IMG/VR virus record: IMGVR_UViG_3300037246_001109
Coordinates: 1-32,391 of that record
Strand: one strand, 5' to 3'
Length of the DNA stretch: 32,391 bases
Source: a virus
The notes beneath the pieces are model-generated. The model was not told the origin of the DNA and searched no databases. It saw only the letters and a program-made list of their open reading frames with translations. Positions 28,846-32,391 of this stretch are shown here, piece after piece. How positions within the stretch are numbered: the stretch's first letter is position 1; every line of letters starts with the position of its first letter. The translations under genes and the position numbers were made by a program.

Positions 28846-29247
28846 ATGACACTTTTCCGTAAAGGCGAATTCCAACTATACAGCGGGCGAACAGCTGAAT
28901 GGAATATCGACTGCGGAACTTTTTCAAATGAAGATTGGGAATGTATACGCGATTTGATACTAGAGCGATATCCAAATTTTTCAAAGGTAGATTATGCTGT
29001 TAGGTCCGGTGAAAAACTACGTGATTTACTTACTCCGTTTGAAACGAGCGGCGATATACTGTTGGTTAATGATGTGCTTGATATTCAAGCTTTTCAAAAC
29101 CGGCGTCTATGGTATAGGACTAGAAAGAACTATCACAACAAAGAAGTAATCGGTTATGTTATATTTGCTACGTTACCTTGCCCAAATTGGGTGAGGGCTT
29201 TATGGCAGTTGGATGTTAGGCTAAATACCTGGGAAGCACCGTTATAA
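28846..29247 (+). CDS. Phosphoribosyltransferase-like phage protein with degenerate PRPP motif
   Basis: 133 aa. Elements in order: FRKGEFQLYSGRTAEWNIDC, FSNEDWECIRDLILERYPNF, AVRSGEKLRDLLTPFETSGD, ILLVNDVLDIQAF, VIGYVIFATLPCPNWVRALW. These match phage PRTase-like proteins in which a G.R.....L.P....G..L.VDDVLTTGAS core binds PRPP. Here the second Asp and the TTG of the PRPP loop are changed (NDVLDIQ), so catalysis by the usual mechanism is doubtful. Weak ribosome-binding site; hairpin just upstream. Confidence 0.6.
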   Translation: MTLFRKGEFQLYSGRTAEWNIDCGTFSNEDWECIRDLILERYPNFSKVDYAVRSGEKLRDLLTPFETSGDILLVNDVLDIQAFQNRRLWYRTRKNYHNKEVIGYVIFATLPCPNWVRALWQLDVRLNTWEAPL

Positions 29248-29260
29248 AAAGGGTTAAAAT

Positions 29261-29377
29261 ATGATTGTGTCTGGGGATATGAAAGGTAATAATTTTGTCA
29301 AAGGTAATTCTTGGTTTTGTTACAATGCTATCAACAATGATGGTTGTGTATGCTGTTTCATGGGAAAGATTGGATAG
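29261..29377 (+). CDS. Possible 38-aa microprotein
   Basis: ATG 29261 is preceded by AAAAGGGTTAAAAT, a good early-type site. It encodes MIVSGDMKGNNFVKG..., with a Cys-rich end (GCVCCFMGKIG). Most of it overlaps a second small frame (29295-29414) with better support, so either one may be the real gene, or both. Confidence 0.3.
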   Translation: MIVSGDMKGNNFVKGNSWFCYNAINNDGCVCCFMGKIG

Positions 29378-29414
29378 AAAACTTGGTAGAATCATAAAAG
29401 GAATTGAAAAGTGA
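29295..29414 (+). CDS. 39-aa membrane microprotein
   Basis: Starts at TTG 29295 with AAAGG 8 bases upstream: MSKVILGFVTMLSTMMVVYA then a basic helix (WERLDRKLGRIIKGIEK). A single membrane span and a basic tail. Its stop TGA overlaps the GTG start of the next gene (GTGA), the coupling style used across this operon, which is the main argument for translation. Confidence 0.5.
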   Translation: MSKVILGFVTMLSTMMVVYAVSWERLDRKLGRIIKGIEK

Positions 29415-29743
29415 GTGACACATATCTAACAGATTTAGAAAACCCGCGCGAACCTGATAGCGATATTGAGCCTGAAATGGGTCATATGGTAATTAAGGTT
29501 AGTTTGATCATGATCGAAGAATTTATTTGCGGTCGATTGAAACCATTCATAACAGATTTACCAAAAGACTTAAATATTGAGTCGATATACACCGTAACTG
29601 GCGAAGGGATTGCTTATGTAAAAGTTAAGCACCCGTCTTTCCCTGTAATTGAATTGGGTGAACTAATACCCGAATTGGATGTTGTAGTTACTACAAAGGA
29701 AAAGATAATTGAGGGAAGCACCCAAGAAAATCCAAATTCTTGA
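29411..29743 (+). CDS. Hypothetical protein
   Basis: 110 aa from GTG 29411. Acidic N-terminus (LENPREPDSDIEPEMG), then alternating strands and helices (HMVIKVSLIMIEEFICGRLK, YTVTGEGIAYVKVKHPSF, VIELGELIPELDVVVTT). Small alpha/beta fold, no family recognised. The next gene starts within it, overlapping by 35 bases in another frame. Confidence 0.55.
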   Translation: MSDTYLTDLENPREPDSDIEPEMGHMVIKVSLIMIEEFICGRLKPFITDLPKDLNIESIYTVTGEGIAYVKVKHPSFPVIELGELIPELDVVVTTKEKIIEGSTQENPNS

Positions 29744-29903
29744 GCCTCTTGACGTTGCTTGTTCTGAATGCAGAGTTTGCGCGGGCAAACTTTGCAAATC
29801 AGAACCCTATTTCCATTTTACAAGATGGCAAGACGCAGCAAACCTAACATTGATCAAGAAAGCTTGTTTTGATGGAATAGAGGAAATACAAAATGTCGTT
29901 TGA
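29709..29903 (+). CDS. Small phage zinc-finger protein
   Basis: 64 aa from TTG 29709 (AAAGGAAAAGATAA upstream). The motif CSECRVCAGKLC followed by EPYFHFTRWQDAANL is a short zinc-finger-like pattern (C..C....G..C......H..R) widespread in phage small proteins and suspected of nucleic-acid binding. The C-terminal half is helical. Overlaps both neighbours. Confidence 0.6.
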   Translation: MREAPKKIQILEPLDVACSECRVCAGKLCKSEPYFHFTRWQDAANLTLIKKACFDGIEEIQNVV

Positions 29904-30171
29904 TAGACAAACTGCTATTGACGAGATTTCTAACAAATACGAAGACCATACACCAACAGAAAACCAAGTAGCGCGTTACAACACTATCGCAATGAGCAGT
30001 TGCGTTAGCGGTTATCATAAAGAATGCGGTTGGTGCGATTGCATTTGTCATGATAGAGCAATCGACATAATCAGAAAGGAAAAACCTAAAATGCTCAAAT
30101 GGATTTTGTTAGGTGGTGGTACTTTGGTGTGGGTTGTTTTAATGGGCCTTTTCATAAAGGATTTTTTCTAA
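29893..30171 (+). CDS. Cys/His-cluster protein with C-terminal membrane anchor
   Basis: 92 aa with GAGGA 8 bases before the ATG. The middle has MSSCVSGYHKECGWCDCICHD, a Cys/His cluster seen in many phage proteins (H..C..C.C.CH). The last 26 residues (MLKWILLGGGTLVWVVLMGL core) form a membrane span that begins at an in-frame ATG (30091) with its own AAAGGA site. The span could thus also be made as a separate 26-residue peptide. The next gene starts in its stop (TAATG). Confidence 0.55.
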   Translation: MSFDRQTAIDEISNKYEDHTPTENQVARYNTIAMSSCVSGYHKECGWCDCICHDRAIDIIRKEKPKMLKWILLGGGTLVWVVLMGLFIKDFF

Positions 30172-30557
30172 TGTTTTGCATTTGGAAAACTGATTTAAAA
30201 AATGGTGAATATGAAACCAAATGCGGCGGTGTTGCAGACGTAAAAGTATTCAACCAAGCCAAAACGATACACAAAACTATATTTTGCCCCTTCTGTGGAA
30301 ACAGAATAAGTTTTGGTGAAGATCATCTAACCGATCAAGCGCCTGATAAAATTTGGCTGACGCTAGATTATGCGTATGGGGGCGAAAATTATTATGATTG
30401 GGCCGATAGCCCCAATGTGCCAGAAGATATCCCCTACATCAAAACAGAGGTTGTTGCAGAGGCACTAGCAGCTATCAACGAAGATGTTGGGAGCGACGAA
30501 TTGGCCCCACTCTCTAGGGGTTGCGAGATTTTGAAAAGGGCTATGGAAAATGCTTAG
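30171..30557 (+). CDS. Zinc-binding protein, unknown
   Basis: 128 aa from ATG 30171; the earlier in-frame start 30099 lies inside the previous gene and is not used. MFCIWKTDLKNGEYETKCGG ... IFCPFCGNRI gives a zinc-ribbon-like pair at ~20-45. The second half is acidic (YDWADSPNVPEDIPYIKTE) and then helical (AEALAAINEDVG). The CPFCGNRI element is common in small phage zinc ribbons. Overlaps the next gene by 8 bases. Confidence 0.55.
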   Translation: MFCIWKTDLKNGEYETKCGGVADVKVFNQAKTIHKTIFCPFCGNRISFGEDHLTDQAPDKIWLTLDYAYGGENYYDWADSPNVPEDIPYIKTEVVAEALAAINEDVGSDELAPLSRGCEILKRAMENA

Positions 30558-30879
30558 AGAATGGCGCAACCGCAACCGCCATAAAGGAACGCTAACCAAA
30601 GTGCTTGACGTTGTACTCAGACGGGCCAAAGCCGAAGCAAAGGTTAACCCGATCCTGTTTCCAGACATAACCAAAATCAACAGAATCGAAAACACCAAGC
30701 TTGGTAGCAGAACTGTATTTTGGTTCGGCGGTCTTCATAAAAACTCGACTTACCAAATTTCTATCGTTAGCGAATTTGACCCGCGACAAATTTACGAAGT
30801 TTATACCGGCGAAGATAGCGAAGTTATTTTGGGGAAAATTGTTCACTTAGTTAAAAAGCAGCAAAGGATTATAAAATGA
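30550..30879 (+). CDS. Hypothetical basic protein
   Basis: 109 aa. Strongly basic N-terminus (LREWRNRNRHKGTLTKVLDV then RRAKAEAKVN) that could bind nucleic acid, then short strands (SRTVFWFGGLHKNSTYQISI). No family recognised. Starts 8 bases before the end of the upstream gene and overlaps the next start (ATGA). Confidence 0.5.
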   Translation: MLREWRNRNRHKGTLTKVLDVVLRRAKAEAKVNPILFPDITKINRIENTKLGSRTVFWFGGLHKNSTYQISIVSEFDPRQIYEVYTGEDSEVILGKIVHLVKKQQRIIK

Positions 30880-31088
30880 CAATGGCCAATAGCCCCACGA
30901 ACAAAAACGCCACATACATTGGCGATGCTGTTTACGCAGCTATTGACGAATGCAATAATTTGGTGCTGACTACGGAAAACGGAATCAGCGTCAGCAACAT
31001 CATTATTATAGAACCTGAAATATACCCTATGCTAGAACGATTCATCAAAAAGATTCGTGAAGGCAAATACGAAAGATGGAATGATTGA
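30876..31088 (+). CDS. Conserved small phage protein (YIGDAVYA type)
   Basis: 70 aa with AAAGGATTATAAA before the ATG. The pattern TYIGDAVYAAIDECNNLVLTTE then NIIIIEPEIYPMLERFIKKI resembles a small protein of unknown function found in many phages (GDAVYA.fD...I.L.T......I.LEP.v...L). It is the last gene of the plus-strand early operon and faces a convergent pair. Confidence 0.6.
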   Translation: MTMANSPTNKNATYIGDAVYAAIDECNNLVLTTENGISVSNIIIIEPEIYPMLERFIKKIREGKYERWND

Positions 31089-31116
31089 GTACAACGCCCC
31101 CAATCAAGGCTTGATG

Positions 31117-31443
31117 CTAAAGGATCTTTTTCAATTCAGGATCTTTGCTTAGTTCTTTCGCAAGTTTCCCAAGTCGTTTATTTGCGACTGCAAATGGATC
31201 AGTCAAATTGTCTTCATCTCTTACCCATCTAGAAACAGACATTTTTCCATCGTTGGGGAAAAGCACCATCCACCTTTCAAATTGTCCTTCCTTTGCATTT
31301 TCATCAGTGTAAGAAGTGGCGAGTCTTTGAATCGTTTGGTTTTTGAAATCGGGATCGCGTCTACACAAACGCGCGGTTCCTTCTTCAAACAATTCGCCGC
31401 CCAACGTATGATTCCAGACTTTTACTTGATCTCCGGTTTTCAT
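31117..31443 (-). CDS. Hypothetical protein
   Basis: 108 aa with AGGAGATAAA before the ATG. The N-terminus (KTGDQVKVWNHTLGGELFEEG) looks like a small SH3-like barrel start, followed by a helical basic end (ANKRLGKLAKELSKDPEL). Second gene of a minus-strand pair. No family recognised. Confidence 0.55.
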   Translation of the reverse strand: MKTGDQVKVWNHTLGGELFEEGTARLCRRDPDFKNQTIQRLATSYTDENAKEGQFERWMVLFPNDGKMSVSRWVRDEDNLTDPFAVANKRLGKLAKELSKDPELKKIL

Positions 31444-31451
31444 TTTATCTC

Positions 31452-31694
31452 CTAGAAGTTGAAATAGATTGGCGAGTATTTATACGAATGTGCCTTTACA
31501 TACTTCCGAACAATTTTTATTTCAAACGGTTCCTTTCCTTTTTGTTTACATTTTTCGTTAACTACGTCAATCACCTTTTGAGCTTTCGCGCGGGATTCAT
31601 ATTCGTGTTTCGGGCGCTTCCATCCTTCGATGAAAAATGCGTAATGACCCGCAACTTTTCTAACCCGTTGTTTACCGATTTCGATTCCTTCCAT
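31452..31694 (-). CDS. Hypothetical basic protein
   Basis: 80 aa with the classical site AAAGGAGAATAA before the ATG, the strongest consensus Shine-Dalgarno of the small genes. Basic throughout (GKQRVRKVAGHYAF, VRKYVKAHSYKYS). A Lys-rich helix in the centre (AKAQKVIDVVNEKCKQKGKE). No family recognised. It leads the two-gene minus operon. Confidence 0.55.
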   Translation of the reverse strand: MEGIEIGKQRVRKVAGHYAFFIEGWKRPKHEYESRAKAQKVIDVVNEKCKQKGKEPFEIKIVRKYVKAHSYKYSPIYFNF

Positions 31695-31849
31695 TTATTC
31701 TCCTTTTTTGACTATGACCATTTTAGCAAAAACCGATTTCACCTTTTCGCGCCGCCCAATCAAGGCTACGCTATTCGACCTAACAACATCACCGAAGGCA
31801 CTTAAATTTATTTTAATTATTTACTTGACACGCTAGAGGATCTGTAACG
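31695..31849. promoter_or_regulatory. Divergent intergenic region
   Basis: 155 bases between divergent genes, so it should hold promoters in both directions. On the plus strand there is a perfect TTGACA (31826-31831), but it lies too close to the ATG at 31850 to be the -35 of a normal promoter for that gene. An AT-rich stretch (AAATTTATTTTAATTATTTA) lies just upstream of it. No promoter is called with confidence. Confidence 0.3.
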
Positions 31850-32047
31850 ATGGAATACGTTTCAGTCGATATGGAATATTTCTGTACTTACTGCTTGCAA
31901 CTGCGTTTGACGTATCTTCGCCACCCTACGCAATGTCAAAACTGTATGAGTGGGCATATCGTTGTTGGCGAAAGAGGCACATTAGATGCTGACGCATTGA
32001 GGAAAAAATATGACCGAACGCCAGAAGAAAATTCGAGCGGAAGCTAA
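31850..32047 (+). CDS. Small zinc-ribbon protein
   Basis: 65 aa with AGAGGA 9 bases before the ATG. CTYCLQLRLTYLRHPTQCQNC is a zinc ribbon with an HPTQC spacer, followed by GHIVVGERGTLDADAL and an acidic end. The layout suggests a phage zinc-ribbon regulator or structural mini-domain. The next gene begins within its 3' end. Confidence 0.55.
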   Translation: MEYVSVDMEYFCTYCLQLRLTYLRHPTQCQNCMSGHIVVGERGTLDADALRKKYDRTPEENSSGS

Positions 32048-32384
32048 GGCTAGGATCAAAAAGAAAAAGAACGAAGAAATGCAACTCGAAAAATTATATA
32101 ATCGTAATGGCGAGTTGGTTTATGGTTGGCAAATACGAGTAGAGAATCTAGAGTATTTGTCGGGTAATAAGTATAGAAATGAAAGACTGAAGTTGCAGCG
32201 ATTGGGATACATCATTCCAAAGAAAAAAGTCGGTCGATATTCAATACACAAATTAGATTTTGCGTATTATAATGATAATTCTTTGCCTGAAACAAAATGC
32301 GGTTTACATCATAGTGATGATTTAAAGTTTGATTTGATGTGGTTGAGCGTCACTTGTCCCGCTTGCCTCAAGCAGCGAATTTAG
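32010..32384 (+). CDS. Basic protein with Cys/His C-terminus
   Basis: 124 aa with GAGGAAAAAAT before the ATG, overlapping the previous gene by 38 bases. The N-terminal 24 residues are Lys/Arg rich (AEAKARIKKKKNEE). The centre (LEYLSGNKYRNERLKLQRLG then RYSIHKLDFAYY) resembles a small DNA-binding or recombination-accessory fold without a match I can name. The C-terminus has CGLHHSD and CPAC, a possible metal site. It ends only 7 bases before the window edge. Confidence 0.5.
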   Translation: MTERQKKIRAEAKARIKKKKNEEMQLEKLYNRNGELVYGWQIRVENLEYLSGNKYRNERLKLQRLGYIIPKKKVGRYSIHKLDFAYYNDNSLPETKCGLHHSDDLKFDLMWLSVTCPACLKQRI

Positions 32385-32391
32385 TCAGATC

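Noticed and set aside
31826-31831. Perfect TTGACA as a promoter for the gene at 31850
   Set aside because: The matching -10 would fall inside the gene and no TATAAT-like sequence is there.
1-32391. CRISPR array, insertion sequence, integrase or attachment site
   Set aside because: No regularly spaced repeats, transposase or integrase motifs, or tRNA-end duplications were seen.

Overview
The window is a 32.4 kb piece of a tailed bacteriophage genome. It is fairly AT-rich, tightly packed, and full of ATGA, TAATG and GTGA gene overlaps. The baseplate genes follow phage Mu order (gp44, gp45, gp46, gp47, gp48 types), which points to a contractile tail (myovirus-like). An M15-type endolysin, several small membrane proteins and a possible lipoprotein spanin suggest a Gram-negative host. 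I cannot name the host or the phage. Prophage hallmarks (integrase, attachment site, recognisable repressor) are absent from the window.

Layout. (1) 3-6067, plus strand: late tail module, from a hub protein cut by the window edge to a tail fibre. The GP46-type protein is enlarged by a beta-rich insert and a glycine-rich tail that looks like a receptor-binding tip. (2) 6072-7879, plus: lysis and membrane module. A strong hairpin at 7905-7948 separates it from the convergent early genes. (3) 7954-11935, minus: DNA polymerase III alpha subunit, DnaQ-like 3'-5' exonuclease and an unknown protein, preceded by a roughly 200-nt region that can fold into a complex RNA. (4) 12189-19374, minus: about 19 small accessory genes (a SprT-like metalloprotease, many small Cys-pair proteins). 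Six look-alike promoters punctuate this region; five of them share a promoter-leader cassette. (5) 19666-24785, minus: replication and recombination operon with an orphan HicB-like protein, a conserved phage protein, a Sak4-like ATPase, a DUF669 protein, a Cas4/RecB-like nuclease, three tandem paralogues and an SF2 helicase. (6) 24786-25076: divergent intergenic region with strong hairpins. (7) 25077-31088, plus: primase-helicase fusion followed by many small early genes, including a secreted protein whose dockerin-like C-terminus lies in the -1 frame. (8) 31117-32384: two small minus-strand genes and two small plus-strand genes.

How it fits together: the phage appears to carry much of its own replisome (PrimPol-helicase, Pol III alpha with a separate epsilon-like exonuclease, SF2 helicase) plus a recombination set (Sak4, DUF669, RecB/Cas4-like nuclease). 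The small early genes are probably host-takeover or accessory factors. Most of them use an AGGGGTTG-type ribosome-binding site, unlike the AGGAG type seen in tail and some replication genes. The most interesting non-coding signals are the repeated promoter-leader cassettes, a pseudoknot-capable RNA candidate at 11961-12158, and strand-asymmetric hairpins at 22705-22781 and 24963-25037.
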